From positions 51,700,001 to 51,764,000 of the forward strand of contig JAFFJZ010000001.1 of assembly GCA_018340375.1 (NCBI GenBank): DNA of 64,000 nt, in the 5' to 3' direction. This document shows positions 37,311 to 50,140 of this stretch, piece by piece. Source of the DNA: Gonatopus flavifemur. Its lineage: Eukaryota; Arthropoda; Insecta; Hymenoptera; Dryinidae. The position numbers were made by a program, and so were the translations under genes. Numbering within the stretch: position 1 is the first letter of the stretch; each line of letters starts with the position of its first letter. The notes under the pieces are model-generated. The model searched no databases. It saw only the letters and a program-made list of their open reading frames with translations, and was not told where the DNA came from.

Positions 37311-39499
37311 TAGCACAATTTTAATCCAGCGGATGGTAAATTGATATTGAATCAAGTTATAGTCTTCGATTAAATTAACGAATTAATAATAATCAATGAA
37401 ACCTAAATTTGACATTGGAATTGAATTAGGATTTAACATAGATCCAGACAAAAAAAAACATTAATTTGAGATTTCCAGAATTAAAATTGATGGAGTGAAT
37501 TTTAGTTCATAATATTGAAATATTCTTTTCGTTTATAAATGACAAATCACAACGTAAACCAGTTTTGTGAGCACGAATATTGAAAAATTCAAGGATTTCA
37601 AAAACTGTACAATTCGAGCAACTTTCTCTCATATGATACAAAACACATTGAACCATTGGAACTGTCTAGAAAGTGATAGTCGTTCCGTCCTGAATATTTT
37701 CGTTCGTTCAACAATGCAGTCACCTGTATAAATATTTTTATCTATCCAAATTGAATTCTCTTTCTGATAGATCTAGACGACTCACACCACATTAAAACTT
37801 ATCCATATTTCTTCTGCAAATAGCTCTACAATTGATTTTGAAAGTAACATTCTCGATAATTCGTTTATATTTTCTTTTATTCTCCATATACATATATATT
37901 ATTCTATTTCAAGCTCAAATGGCGTTGAAAGGTTTTGGCGAATGTTTAAAATACATTGTTTATTCAATTTGAGTTATTCTTTCTTTAAAGTCATTCAAAA
38001 TATATCTAATGTTCAAACTCTGATTGCTAAATCATCGATTCTTTTTGAGAATGCGGTACGGGTTTTGTGAAGCACATGTATGACTTTTGGGTACATGTAC
38101 TGCGAATACACACTAATTTCATCGCACAATTATTCTACTGTAGTTTATACACAAGATACGGCGTTACGGTTACGAACTAGTTACGAGCTGTGGTGGACAC
38201 TATAAGCCGGTTTCTGACTACCTACTGCGAACTGCTTTTAAGATATTTGTGTCTGACCTTGTGCTCTGAGAATCTACACAACAATAGTGTCTGATTTGAT
38301 TTATCAATATATGCAAATCTCAGCAAATAGAATAATGAATACTAACATCAACAGGTACCGTAGTTGTTTTAAACTCAAACGGAAACAGCAAAGCGTAGAG
38401 AAAATTTGATTGACACTATCCAAATACTAAATTCCCTGACATTGAGAATTAACACTTACAAAATTATATAAGGTGATTGATTACGATGTTACAGCACAAT
38501 TTTATAATACAAGACAAATAAAGGAAAGAATGATTCTTCATTTACAAACAAGAATTCGTATGCACAATTATGTTCAGAACGTTCGAATCGATTCAGTCCA
38601 TTTGACGAACAAAGGAAGCAATTATAATGTTGTAACGTCTATGTCTATTATTTCCCTCCATCCGCGCCTGATTATTGTAGCTCGTCATACTTTTCAATAA
38701 AAATATCGAGAATAAGATTGAATGATAAATCGTTATTGATACACAATGCATTATTTAATTTCATTCAGAGAGAAATTACATTGTTTTTGTGTATGCTCGG
38801 AAGGAAGTTTCACTGGATTAAAACGAGGAAATACGTAAATGTTTGAATCAAAAAATAAAGTTGACAACCACAACAACAGGTCAAAGTTGTCTCATTAAAG
38901 TTTCACATGGATTTCAACCGCAGATCGATTATCATTCGAATGACAAGCAGCCTGGATTTCTAAAAATGATATTACAAAAATCAGACCTGTTTCATGTCTA
39001 TATTTGAATTCGATTAATCATCAAACGGAATAAATCTAATTCCATCTACGTTCGTCAACGAGATAGCGTACAGCCAAGATGACAGGGAATGAAATTTCAA
39101 AATTTTGATCAATTTTACGATTGCTCTGTTTTTTTCCGTATGGCGCGAATGAACAGAAAATAATTAATTGACGATTTGAAACCTGATGATATCCTCATGA
39201 AACGTTGAAAAATCCAGTGACCGAACGTTTCGACAATAGAAGCAGCATTGAATGTCATTCGTGTAAATTACGTTGGTTTCCGACGTATTTACCACGAATG
39301 AAGTCCAATCAACGTCCATTGTCATAACATTTTTATCATTTTTCAACCGATGGTCTATTGGAAATACAAATATGTAAATTTTCAGAGTATTATGATTGAA
39401 ATGAATTTTTGAAATACGTCGTGAAATGGTGTCGTGAGTCGGACAGGAAAAAAAACCACAGAGATTCTATCGTTTTATTTGCTGAAATCTTATAAATTT

Positions 39500-39512
39500 G
39501 GGGGGGGGGGGG
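39500..39512 (+). repeat. 13-bp poly-G tract
   Basis: Uninterrupted G run in AT-rich sequence. A comparable 12-G run lies at 49188-49199. Confidence 0.9.
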
Positions 39513-40265
39513 TTGATTTTATTCTTATTATTAACAACTAATTCTCTATCGAAGAGATTGATTGAACTTTATCGATCTATACAGTACGTTGATCACAACT
39601 TCATAAAACATTTTGATATTTGATCTACCGAGTTTCTCTTCAAAACATACAATGATTTGATCATTGACCCTTTTAGTTATTAGATCGTAGAGTATCACTG
39701 TATATCGGTCGAGTGGTTGATAGCGCTCCCTCGTTCATTGATCAAGTTACATTCAGAAGTTCATCAATAGGTGTAAATTTTACTGGTTTCCAAGGAGTAG
39801 TGGTAGAATGGTTCTAATCAATGCAATAAATTGCTTCACTTGAATTATTGATTGGTTCTGTAAAGAGAGTATCTATCGCGAGAACAGATATTTTTCAATT
39901 TCTGATTCAATTTACTTTCAAACTTCTTGGATAATTCATGTTCTGCGAAGTTCCAAATGAAAATATAAATGCATTCCCATTCTTTCTGATATATCACCAA
40001 AACTGACAGAGAACTCACAGTAATGAAGAATGTGATTTTCATGCTCGTTTATCCCCACTAACCTCTCTGCGTTACTCAGCACATTCTATCCTCCTGGTAA
40101 TCTGTTTACTATCCGCCAATCTTGATCTTCTATAACCATCTTCTCTTGCTTGTTTTTCTCCTAGACTTCCCCTTCATATCCCAACGTGTATTTCAGTATT
40201 TTATTTCTTCATCCATGCAACTTTTGATTGAAAAATTGTAATGTGATTTTATTTTTGTGTTACAG

Positions 40266-40474
40266 CAAGAAGGTGGTCCAAGTGGGCCAACAGGTATCCA
40301 GCAATGTGCAGGATGTGGTGGACATATAGTAGAAAGATGGCTTTTATTAGCGATGGATCGCTATTGGCATAATAGTTGTCTAAAGTGTACGTATTGCAGT
40401 GCGGCATTAGCGGAAATTGGGAATTCGTGCTACACAAAGAGCGGCATGATCCTCTGCAAAAACGACTATAGAAG
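40266..40474 (+). CDS. LMO4-like gene, LIM1 exon
   Basis: The exon runs from acceptor TTTTTGTGTTACAG to donor AG|GTGAGT (GT at 40475). It begins in phase 0 and ends with two bases of a codon. It encodes QEGGPSGPTGIQQ, then a complete LIM domain starting CAGCGGHIVERWLLLAMDRY. The zinc ligands follow the LIM pattern C-x2-C-x17-H-x2-C-x2-C-x2-C-x19-C-x2-D (Cys153, 156, His174, Cys177, 180, 183, 203, Asp206, counting from ATG 16291). CAGCGG, LLxAMDxYWH and GxSCYTKSGMILCxNDY are hallmarks of LMO4 rather than LMO1/2/3 or LIM-homeodomain proteins. LMO proteins are nuclear scaffolds that bind LDB/Chip and transcription factors and have no DNA-binding domain of their own. The second LIM domain is not in this exon. 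Confidence 0.92.
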
Positions 40475-43096
40475 GTGAGTCCCAATGTTTTTATTTCACC
40501 AATTGAGAAACATTTATCGAATCCATCGAGGAGAAATTCAAGTTTTTATTTGAAAGAAATTGATCAACTACATCAGCAGTTTTCTTACATTTCTACGCCA
40601 CTGCGAACACACGGAATACACGCGTTGCGCGTGGCCAGGTGTCGCAATGAAAACAATGAACCGCTGTTGGTGCTGCCGTTGGGAGGCAAAAGACTTTTAA
40701 TACTTGAGAACGATAGTGAAAATGTTCATCACGATACATTACGATTCAAGAATGCAATTTAAAAAGAATAAAATAATTCATTTTGAAAGTATTAGGGGAA
40801 AGAAAAACTGTCAGTATCGATTGGGGAAATTTATTATATCCAGATTAATTTGTCTCGATTGTAAAAAACGTGTACGAATAGTCAAAGTACAAAGCATATC
40901 GGATGTCGTTCGTATAAACCTCCTCTTTTCTTCCAAACTTACTTGGTAGATTTCTCATCGTCGAAAAGTAACGAAACTCGCGCTTAATTGGCGTTAAAAT
41001 GATGACATAGTGGTATGTGTTTTGTATACGTGTATACGCGAGTGTAGTACACGCGAGACGGAGGCAAAGCTAGCTCGTGTATCTCTCGTCATAGCAATTT
41101 TCGAATGAAAGATTCAGAAACGTCGGGATACGATGAATACGTACCTAATCAGTGGTGACTGTTCCAAATTTAGATGATTCGAGGTCAGAGCGCAATTTAA
41201 TGAGAAACAGACGCTGGAACTTAGTTAACGTCTCTCCGGGAATAGATTCGGGAGAGACTTCTCTTTTGGATACAACGTGATATCTACGAGAGAAGGTAAT
41301 GACTTTAGTTCTTTTCTCATTTGTTCTGTCCGCGTGTCGAGATGCTTCTCTTTTCTTTTTCAATTACGATTCCTTCATTATTCTCGGTATCGTGTTTGAT
41401 ATCAAAGAATAACAACGCGCAATCCCTCTATTTTCGTTACCTTGAGTACCGTCCCTCCTTTTTTTCCATATCGTCGCGCAGAATGAAAGAGATATCAAAT
41501 TGTTTTGTCGTGAAATCACGGAGAATAATATTTTGAGAATCTTGAATCTGTCGTAACATCGTAGACGAATTCATTAACGACACACGTCACACGTGTACAT
41601 CGAATGTAATAATTATGGTGTTTGTTATTATATTCCAGCGTATTGTTCGCGAGTTAATTATGGTCATTAAATATACAGATCGTAATCAATGCTATAAATA
41701 TAGGCTCAAGTAAGAAACATATTATATTCATTTTCATTCAAATACGATATACCATCTATACGCGTATGAGATTGCAACGCCAACGCGGAGACTTGGTATC
41801 GTATTCAAACGTCAACAGAAAATTAATTAACATGCGAAAATTACGTTTTGAGCTTGCTTTTTGTTTCTCCTCCTTCGTCTCCTTTCGCCTCGTATTCCTT
41901 CTCCTCTTCTTCTTCTTCTTCTTCTTCTTTCAATACGAATTAAATTGAAAAGAAAAATCTTGTTACCTTGTGTCAATATTCATTAGCAATAACAATAACC
42001 ATACTCATTGAACGAAATCTTGAATGAAGGGAAAAAAAGATGGTATAAAAACTCGTCCAGTTTCTTCCTTCCGGTTATACGATTGAAATGTTCCATCCAT
42101 ACAGCATACTTACATTCTAATCTGTTAGCACAGTCGAACGATTTAGTCTAGGGTAGTATCAATATTTGACCACGAGATGCTGTAGACGTGTTCGATATGG
42201 TGAGTTAAAGTGAAAGCATTGTCGGTCCTTCTAGATGCCCGACCATCGTCACATTTCAACCACCGTACTCCTTTAAGTCAAATCTCGTCTAAATAAATGA
42301 CGCTTCAACGAATTATTGTTTATTCCACAACGAATCTCCATGAATTCTATTATCTCGCGTGTATTAAAGATGATAGCTTCATCTGTTTCGACAAATCAAT
42401 AATATTGTTGACCGATTGTGGTTGAAAATTTTCATACTTTTATAAATTACGAATCGAAAAGAAGTTTTGAAATTGTCCAAATCTGCTATTTGAAGCTCTA
42501 TACGATCAACGATGCTCGTCTATGTTCGTTATATTTGCCCAATTCTTGGTGGTCCAGGTGATTTCAACGATACTCGTACTTCGATTGAAGGGAAATTATT
42601 GAAGAATAATCGAATATTTCGTTGGCTGATGCGTATGGATGTTTATGAATGTCGCTTATTTAACGAAAATCTAAATAAATCATTCGATATCATTTCACTT
42701 TTGTGGAAAAAAAAACATCATTCGAGACTTCCAACTTTCTCAAAATTAACAAACGATTTATCATCCTATGCGAACATACTGAGTAATGTTTAGATCATGA
42801 ACATACGAGCGACGCGAGCGTCATTTAAATTCTATAAAACTAGCAAGGGCGGCGACGCGAGTGGAATTTATATATAATCTTCATATTTCACACATTATGC
42901 ATTAGCAAATTATGTACACAACTACACGATATATGAAATAATTGAAAAATCATTTCAAATTAATTTCAAGATGAAGATGCAGTTTATCTGCATTCTAGTT
43001 GCCCGAAAGTCATGCCATTAACAGAACCGTTCAACGCGTGAATGAAAAAATCAACCCCATAAACACCGGAGTATATTTTTGATCTAAATTCCTTAA

Positions 43097-43774
43097 GGGG
43101 TAACATTTATGTAGAACACAGTTTTTGAAAGTGATTTTTGGAATTTTTTCGCAAGAAAAATTTAGATCTTATTGAAAAAATAATTTCATGACTTTATTAT
43201 ACATGTTTTGGAGTATATAAATTAATTTTTACAATGTCCTAAAATACGAAATGGCGGCTGTGCAGGGCAACGAGTATCAAACGATTTTTGAAAGGGGCTT
43301 CTACGGGCCGCAACTTTATGTCGCCGCAAGTGATCTGAAACACAAAAATCAAAAATTTTCTTAATATTTGAACTAAAAGCAAGGGGAGTGCGTACGAGTT
43401 TTCAAAAATATTAAATTTTAAAAAATTGCACAAAAGTGGCCGTAAAAATTCAAGTTTTCAATCATTCAACACAATCGTACGTACTTCCCTATGAAATAAT
43501 GTTGTGAAGCGTGTATCCAAATTTCAAATTTATTGGATAAAAATTGACTGAAAAATCGTGCGGGCCGTAGAAGCCTCTTTCAAAAATCGTCTGATGCTCG
43601 TTGCCCTGAACAGCCGCCATTCCGTATTTTAGGACATTGTGAAAATTAATTTATACACTCCAAAACATGTATAATAAAGCCATGAAATTATTTGTTCAAT
43701 AAGTTATAAATTTTTCTTGCGAAAAAATTCCAAAAATCACCTTCAAAAACTGTGTTCTACATAGGTGTTACCCC
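43097..43774. mobile_element. 678-bp TTAA-flanked foldback element with ~216-bp inverted arms
   Basis: TTAA on both sides (43093-43096, 43775-43778). The left arm (43097 to about 43312) and the right arm (about 43559 to 43774, reverse-complemented) match over about 216 bp with few differences: both begin GGGGTAACA, continue TATGTAGAACACAGTTTTTG and end AAATGGCGGCTG (left) / GAATGGCGGCTG (right), GGGCAACGAG and GGCTTCTACGG. About 245 bp of unique spacer separates the arms. No transposase. The TTAA target suggests piggyBac-type mobilisation, although the GGGG ends differ from the usual CCC. Confidence 0.8.
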
Positions 43775-44099
43775 TTAATACGAAATAATGATTCATTCGC
43801 GTTCGTATCAATATCTTGAAACCTAAGCTTTGTACGTTGAAAAAGAAAAAATCATCACATTAGGATACCGAGAGTCGATAAATTTTCAAATAAGTAAATA
43901 ACGCAAAGTAATGAAAGTAGGAAGTTATTACCGAGAAGAAAGGGAAAAAAGAGAGATGAAACACTTTGAGAATGACATATGTGACGTACGATAAAAGCGT
44001 GACAGAAAGAAAATATATATACGTATGTGTGTAATGCTTACAAAGTGACAGAGAAGATTCTCATATCCAAGGACGAAAGAGTGAGAAAGACGGGAAAGA

Positions 44100-44930
44100 A
44101 TCAAGAGAAGGGTGTGATGGGAGAGGAAGAGGGGGAAAGGGGGTATATAGTGGTTCGTTTCTTTTGGATTCAAGGAATGTTTCAATCAGTTTGATTGAAG
44201 GGCTGAGCCACGGCAAGAGGGTAAACTCGATTTACAGCCGTGTAGGGGGAGGAGAGAGAGGGTTGGCAGGAGAGAGAGTGGATGGGTGAAAGGAGGTAGA
44301 AGGTTGTGGGGAGAGGATTGGGTGTAGGAGGAGGAGGTGACGTGATGCGCCAGGGTGTGGGTACTGCGGTGGTGGACCAGCGGGACGGAGGGTGAGGAAC
44401 CTCAACAGCGGGAGTAGTAGCGAGCGAGCGAGGGAGTGGGTGCCACAATCACCGAGATGCGTCCAATCACCCCCTCCCCGAAACCCCTTACCACCCCGAA
44501 GCCCCAACGAGTTTCGGGTACACGAACGAAGAGGGTTGCTCGAACGAAGGGATTGAAGAGAAAAGAGAAAGAGAGAGAGACGGGAATGGATAGATAGACA
44601 GACAGAAAGAGAGGTTGGGATACACTATCGGGAGATAGGAGAGAAAGAGCGACCAATCATCGCAGGAGCTTTCCACTGGAGCGACGTCGTCGTGGCTGCT
44701 GGTTTGGCCTAGATGTGCAATCAAACCGCTTCACCTATCTCTCCATCTTCTTCCATCCTCCTTCTCTTTCTCTCTACCTCCATCCATCCAACTCTCCCCC
44801 TCAACCCCCTTTCCTGGCCGAATACCAAATTCCAGCAATTTGGTAGGTGGGTACTTTGTTGAATCAACATGATTGGGCTTGACGGAGCCCGACGACGACG
44901 TAGACGACAGGACGCGTCTCTCCAGCTAAC
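44100..44930. promoter_or_regulatory. GC- and GAGA-rich island, candidate regulatory region
   Basis: The plus strand is dominated by GAGAGAGAG and GGGAGAGGA words (44105-44300, 44560-44650), then turns pyrimidine-rich (44730-44820) and CpG-rich (CGACGACGACGTAGACGACA near 44890). GAGA tracts can bind GAGA-factor-type proteins at open chromatin. GGTATATAG at 44143-44150 followed by TCAGTTT at 44186-44192 is promoter-like, but the spacing of about 44 nt is longer than a normal TATA-Inr. Pro/Ser-rich minus-strand frames are composition artefacts. Confidence 0.3.
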
Positions 44931-46324
44931 GCCTATACGTTTTCCTCGTATCTACTGTTTCTACGACATAGTGTTTCTTTAAGGATGATGAAAAGAACGT
45001 ACCGCGTGACTGCTTCTTATGTTTTTTCCTTTCTTATTCTTTTTTTTCTTATTTTTCATTTTATCTCATTTTTCATCGTCAATATTTGTTACGTTTTTCA
45101 TTCGATTGATCATGATTAAATTTATCTAAAGGCGAATCTCGTGTCGCGTGAAACAAATTTGAATGATCGTAGACGTGTGCGAGAGTGCACCGAAACAAGG
45201 GTTTATTCGGGATCGAGATTCTTGATTCGTAATCAAGAAATTGAGAAGTTAAAAAATTCCAAAAAGCGCTTTCAGCTAATCGCAAATAATTATTGGAATG
45301 TTTGAATTTTAAAGCACCGCATCAATATTAATTTTTCAAATATTTGTTGAAGAATCGTTAACTTAGATGATGTTTTTCACTCTCGACGATAGAAACTGTA
45401 TTCGTCATTGATATATTCCATCCATTGGAACTCTCAGGTCCATGAAAATCATAGTTAGAATTTGATTTGGATATCTGATATCAAATTTATGAACTCTACA
45501 AAATAAGTGAGGAACCTTTCATTCTAATTTGCAGGTTTTTTCGTACTTCTTTGAGAAGTAAACTTTGACAGTACTTTCAACGCCCAAAAAATGGAACAGT
45601 TCCTGAAAGTAAGAAGATGTACTGTAGTTTTAACGAAAAATGCTTTCTGATCTATAAACCTTCTCTCTGTTCTAAAAACTGAAGAATATTGGATATCCAA
45701 TGTGAAATAAAAGAGACATGGATCCAATGATAAGAATAATAATTCGTGTGAAGTTGAAATAATTTCTTTGAAAATAATCGTCCCTTTAGGATAACATAAA
45801 TTCTCATAAGGAACTTATCGAAAGCGATAATAAATTAAAATATTCTGCTGGGGCAATCTCACGTCGAATGATTCTCTGAGAATCAAGAAGCAAATCGTTT
45901 AAAACCTTCTTGAGTACAGTATCGTACTTTATACCGTATAATATTACGATGAACTTCTGTGTATAAAAAAAAAAACTAACGATTCTTTGGAAACAGCTCG
46001 AGAATCTCCATTGCTAACAGGACACGAATAGAACACGTATGATTTCATATAATTATAACCACGTGATATCGTGATTTCATTTGTAATGAAAAAAATACTT
46101 CAGCTTTTTTGTATTATAAAGAATCGTAGTATTACATGGTTTTAATAATATATGAAGGAACATCTGTTCTTTCTGATCCGCTGTAATCAAGAATCCAATA
46201 CACGGATAATAAGGATCAGATGAATAATATGAATGACACACAGATATCATTAACGTTAATATCATCAATGATACCTGCATCATTGAGCAAGAGAGAAATA
46301 ATTGGAATCGATGCAACTGATGTT

Positions 46325-46352
46325 TGACTTCTTCTTCTTCTTCTTCTTCTTG
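46325..46352. repeat. (CTT)n microsatellite
   Basis: Repeated TTC triplets on the plus strand. A similar CTT tract lies at about 41900-41930. Confidence 0.85.
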
Positions 46353-47179
46353 ATTGATTTGGAATCTTCAACGGTAACTGTGAATAGAAAATATCTGTTT
46401 CACTTTTTGAAGAATATACACACACATATTTTTATGATATTCTTTGGAATATCTAAAGATCTAAAAAGTGCACAATAGACAGAAATTTGAATGGAAACAA
46501 ATGGATGGGAATCCTATGTTTTATAGTTGATCAAATCTTAAGTATCCCATCTCTATCTTTCTTTCGAGAATGTTTCATACAACACTTTTCATTCACGTTT
46601 AAAAATTCAAAGTGATTATGAAATAATTCTTCCGATCATTGAGGTTTTAATATTAGACCTTGTCTTTCAGATTCAGAATCATTCTTGAAGAAATTATAAA
46701 TTTGAAAATAAAGTCAAAGCTAAATGGAAATATCAATATTATATCACGATGCAAAGTTCAATACCTCCTCTCTACTTCCTTCTCTTCGTATGACGCCTTT
46801 TATTGATTCGCGTAATAGAAATTTAAGCAGCATATCACGCAACATGTGTGCAACCACTGAAATATTGAAATGAAAAATCCATCTCGTTTCTCTTTGTTCC
46901 TCGAAGGTATTTTGAATTCAAAATACATAAATCACATATTACCCATCATGAATCATTTGACTTCACATTCCACTATTTTCTTTTATAGTTTGAGTTTTTG
47001 CTTGACTTAAATTTCATTTCTTGTTTCGAACGTTTTGCCATGGTATCTCTTCCTATCTTACTCATTTTCTTCACAAACTTTGAAAAAAGAATTTTATTAT
47101 CAATATATGTAAGATTGATCTTACCAGGGACGATGAATAGTTCCTATTCCCTTTGATGGGACAAGAATGTATAATAATA

Positions 47180-47280
47180 TTTATACAAAATATATATATA
47201 TAAACTATCAAGTTTGTATATAAATTCTATAAAATTATTTTAATGCAGCAAAATAGATAGTTTTTCGACTCACGCTATTT
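47180..47280. repeat. TATA-rich dispersed repeat, copy 4 (diverged)
   Basis: ATATATATATATAAACTATC then AAGTTTGTATATAAATTCTATAAAATT resembles the GTATAGTTTGTATCTAAATTCTATATAATT core of copies 1 and 2. The tail is not conserved. Confidence 0.35.
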
Positions 47281-48049
47281 TGTTGAATTTATTTTTAGAT
47301 ATTGCGTTTTTTTTCATTTGTCAAAAACTTGATCCTTATTACGACATGTTTATTCATATAAGCAGCAATGAATTCAAAGGAACTTATGTAAATGCATGTA
47401 ACCCACGAACTTTTAGTAAACGAGGCACAATGAATGGACTACAAGAGTTTGCTAAAATAGAATTGTAAAGGGAATTTATACAAAAGTGTAAATTAAAAAA
47501 GTCTGTTAAAGAGAGGGGAAGTCATGGAAAGATCGAATGAATTTTTCTAGGTATGTTGAATAACTTGGGAATGAGGTATAAAATCCGAACCTATACAAGA
47601 AACTTCGATAACCGTTGTTATAATATGAACTTGGAATAGTATTCATTCATATTGTGAGACTATTCAAAACTATAATCTAGGGCCACAAGTTGAGAAACGA
47701 AATCATGGACTTTGTTCTATTTGAGAAGAAAATTTTGTAAATATTAACGTCCGTTGTATCTTAAAATTAAGAATAAATAATCGATAGATAATCTCCATAA
47801 AAGTGAAAGAAAAGAGACTTTATTATTAGTCCATTGAAACCATTTAAGAAACCGCAAATCAATTCTATGAGAGAAAGTTTTTCTTCGTGCTATTTTACAT
47901 GATTATAACATCATTTTCATAATTCGTTATTATCGCTGTAATATATCGTAATAATAACGTCATACGAATTTCTATTCAACATGCATTATATACGCGAAAT
48001 TATGAAGTCTAATGATCATGGATCCAGAACGAAAGAGACAAATTCGTTA

Positions 48050-48250
48050 AACAAGTGGAATTATAGAGTTGTTTTTCCATGCGGCCGCACACACCATACG
48101 TGGTATCGTATGGCTTGACACTCGCCGGATCACAGATGGTTAGAATTCGATAAGCTGGGTGAATTATTCTTATCCGCTGCAGAAGAGGGGTGGAAAAAAA
48201 AGGAAGAAAAACAACACAATATAGCTACAATTTATCAAGTCGAAGGAAAA
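48050..48250. promoter_or_regulatory. candidate enhancer with E-box/GATA pair
   Basis: A CpG-containing block within the LMO4-like gene holds CAGATG (48133-48138), a 10-bp gap and GATAAG (48149-48154), followed by CTTATC (48169-48174), a second GATA site on the other strand. An E-box about 9-12 bp from a GATA site is the known binding arrangement of TAL/GATA/LMO/LDB complexes in vertebrates. Whether this site is used is an inference from motif spacing only. Confidence 0.3.
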
Positions 48251-49537
48251 CGTTGTGTATACAGTGTGTAAGTCTAGGAGTGTGACTCGAGTTGAAGTAC
48301 GTTTGCAATCTATCTTGCGATTCTCTTGTCTTCTATTGCAAGATGCAAGAAAAATTACACCCAGTATACTCTCGGAACAGTTATTACTCTCGGTTTGTCG
48401 TGTTTTTTCCCCTTTTTTTTCTTTATCTAGATCTGTTGATTCACTTTCTCTTAATTACAACACTTTAATTCGCAACTGTGGATGTAAAAACTCTGCTAGT
48501 TATGAATTTCTATAGGATAACAGAGTTTTGTTCATTATTCTTTTTTGTTTTTCATAGTGATAAGAATACTGTAATGAGGAATGAAGTGAAATTTTGAACA
48601 ATCGTTTGGTCTAAAATACACCAGCCTATCGATTTATTATCATTCAAATGAATTAAGGTACTAGTACCTTGAAGAAGGCGAAAAAAAGCATATTTTCAAA
48701 TAAGATTATCTCAGTTTCTTCATTAGCCATCACTATATTTTTTTCTTCAAAACACTAGGCATTTTATGGAGAATTGAGAAAAAACCCCAGTCCTTGACTG
48801 GTCATTTTGTCCGTGATTGGCCCTCGGAAAAAAAGTAGTCCCATGGCGAAATCGGGAGTACGTTGAAGAGGAAGGTTTTTTACACAGGAATCCACCACCG
48901 ATATGCAAAATAGTAGGAAAATAAAAAAAATGGCCTATGCTGGAAATAAAAAGGGCAAAAAACCACCTTATTTTCATCTTCTCTGTGTTGCCAAATTTTT
49001 TGTAATTTTTTTTGCAGAGAAGTGGTGAATTCCTACGCGAAACACCTGAATAAACGAGTGAAAAAAGCCGGGTGATAAATGAGTCGCTTTGAGAAAAACG
49101 CGTTTTCAGTTTTTTACGTATTCTTTTCTGTATTTCTCGGAATATGAGAAGTTTCATTACCTGAAATTAATTGACCTTGAAATTTTAGGGGGGGGGGGGT
49201 GATTTTTGATGCTTCAAGGAGTCGAAAAATGAAATTTTTCAAATTTCAATTTTCTGAACCCGCTAATAGGTACCTTAACCGAAACAACGGTTTTTTCTTG
49301 ATTTGTTTTGTCATACAAGAAAATAAGTGATCAACTCCAAATTTTGGCTACTCGTTTCATACATCAAAGACTACAAGAAAATATTTTTTTTATGAAAAGA
49401 TACAGTGACTGTATCCGATGACGCGTCCCATAAAGTGACCGTCTCAGAAAAAGGTGTTGTACTGTTGACCACTCTGGCACCTGCAAGAATGATCAGAAAT
49501 TGTAAAATGAAAAAGGTTCATAAAATATATGAGAGTA

Positions 49538-49678
49538 ATTGGAGCCTGAACTACAATTATCGCTGACAATCAAAAATTAAGAAAATGGCGGGCATGTGAA
49601 TATTTTTTTTCACTCTTTGAAGTTCTGTAAAAAAAAAAGTTATGCATATATCATCTTGATTGTAGTTCAGGCTCCAAT
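49538..49678. repeat. perfect 20-bp inverted repeat with 101-nt spacer
   Basis: ATTGGAGCCTGAACTACAAT (49538-49557) recurs exactly in reverse complement at 49659-49678. The spacer is AT-rich with an A-run. It may belong to a larger decayed element, since TTAA sites with GG-type flanks lie at 48653, 49275 and 50099, but the outer ends could not be paired convincingly. Confidence 0.65.
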
Positions 49679-50140
49679 AAATCTAATGAACTTCGAAACA
49701 AAAAAAAAAGTGATCCGTCGAGTAGTTTTTGAGCAATCGTGGCCAACAGTTCAAAAAACATGGTTTCGAGAAAAACGCATTTAAAGATTCAAAGCACTTT
49801 TTAATTTTTTCGGAATCATGGTATCGACATTTGGTGGTCCATATGGTGCCTCTGCTTACTATGGTACGAATATATGGGCGCCCAATTCAAAAATATTTAT
49901 GTAAAATACACTTCCCTCGAATTACCGTTCGATTTCAATTTTCGAGACGGAAGATAGGTCTCGTTTTTGTTCCATAACTTTGAAAAAAAAAATATATTCG
50001 ACCAAAGGGTTTTGGTGATGTATTCTACACATAATTTACTATAAAAAAATGCAAGAAAAAAAATTGTTTTTTTTTGGTCGAGAAAATGGTAAACCTCCCC
50101 TTAAATAAAATGTACACAGTTTTTTTTGTGATTGTTTATA

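Larger units (their letters stand above)
16708..40265 (+). other. first intron of the LMO4-like gene (~23.6 kb)
   Basis: Bounded by donor GTAAGA and acceptor TTTTTGTGTTACAG. It contains an alternative first exon (26908-26985), its putative promoter island, several MITEs and AT-rich repeats, listed separately. Elsewhere (16708-20400, 22400-25050, 30990-32150, 32330-33770, 37320-40260) the sequence is plain AT-rich intron with no credible gene on either strand. Overlapping frames at 33046-33415 on both strands carry no recognisable motif. Confidence 0.65.

Noticed and set aside
42512..42793. 93-codon plus-strand frame
   Set aside because: No LIM or other motif; not followed by a convincing splice site, so not the missing LIM2 exon.
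44182..44724. Pro/Ser-rich minus-strand frames in the GAGA-rich island
   Set aside because: Explained by GA/CT repeat composition; several overlapping frames open at once and none has a family motif.
48470..48500. CGCKN-like cysteine motif in short frames (also near 53430)
   Set aside because: Cysteine spacing does not fit a LIM domain; probably chance similarity between two short frames.
48747..49157. 136-codon minus-strand open frame
   Set aside because: Composition follows T-rich/A-rich sequence; no motif, and overlapping AT-rich repeat-like DNA.
48657..49274. TTAA-bounded block with GGTAC-type ends
   Set aside because: Only about 5-6 bp of terminal match; not enough to call an element.
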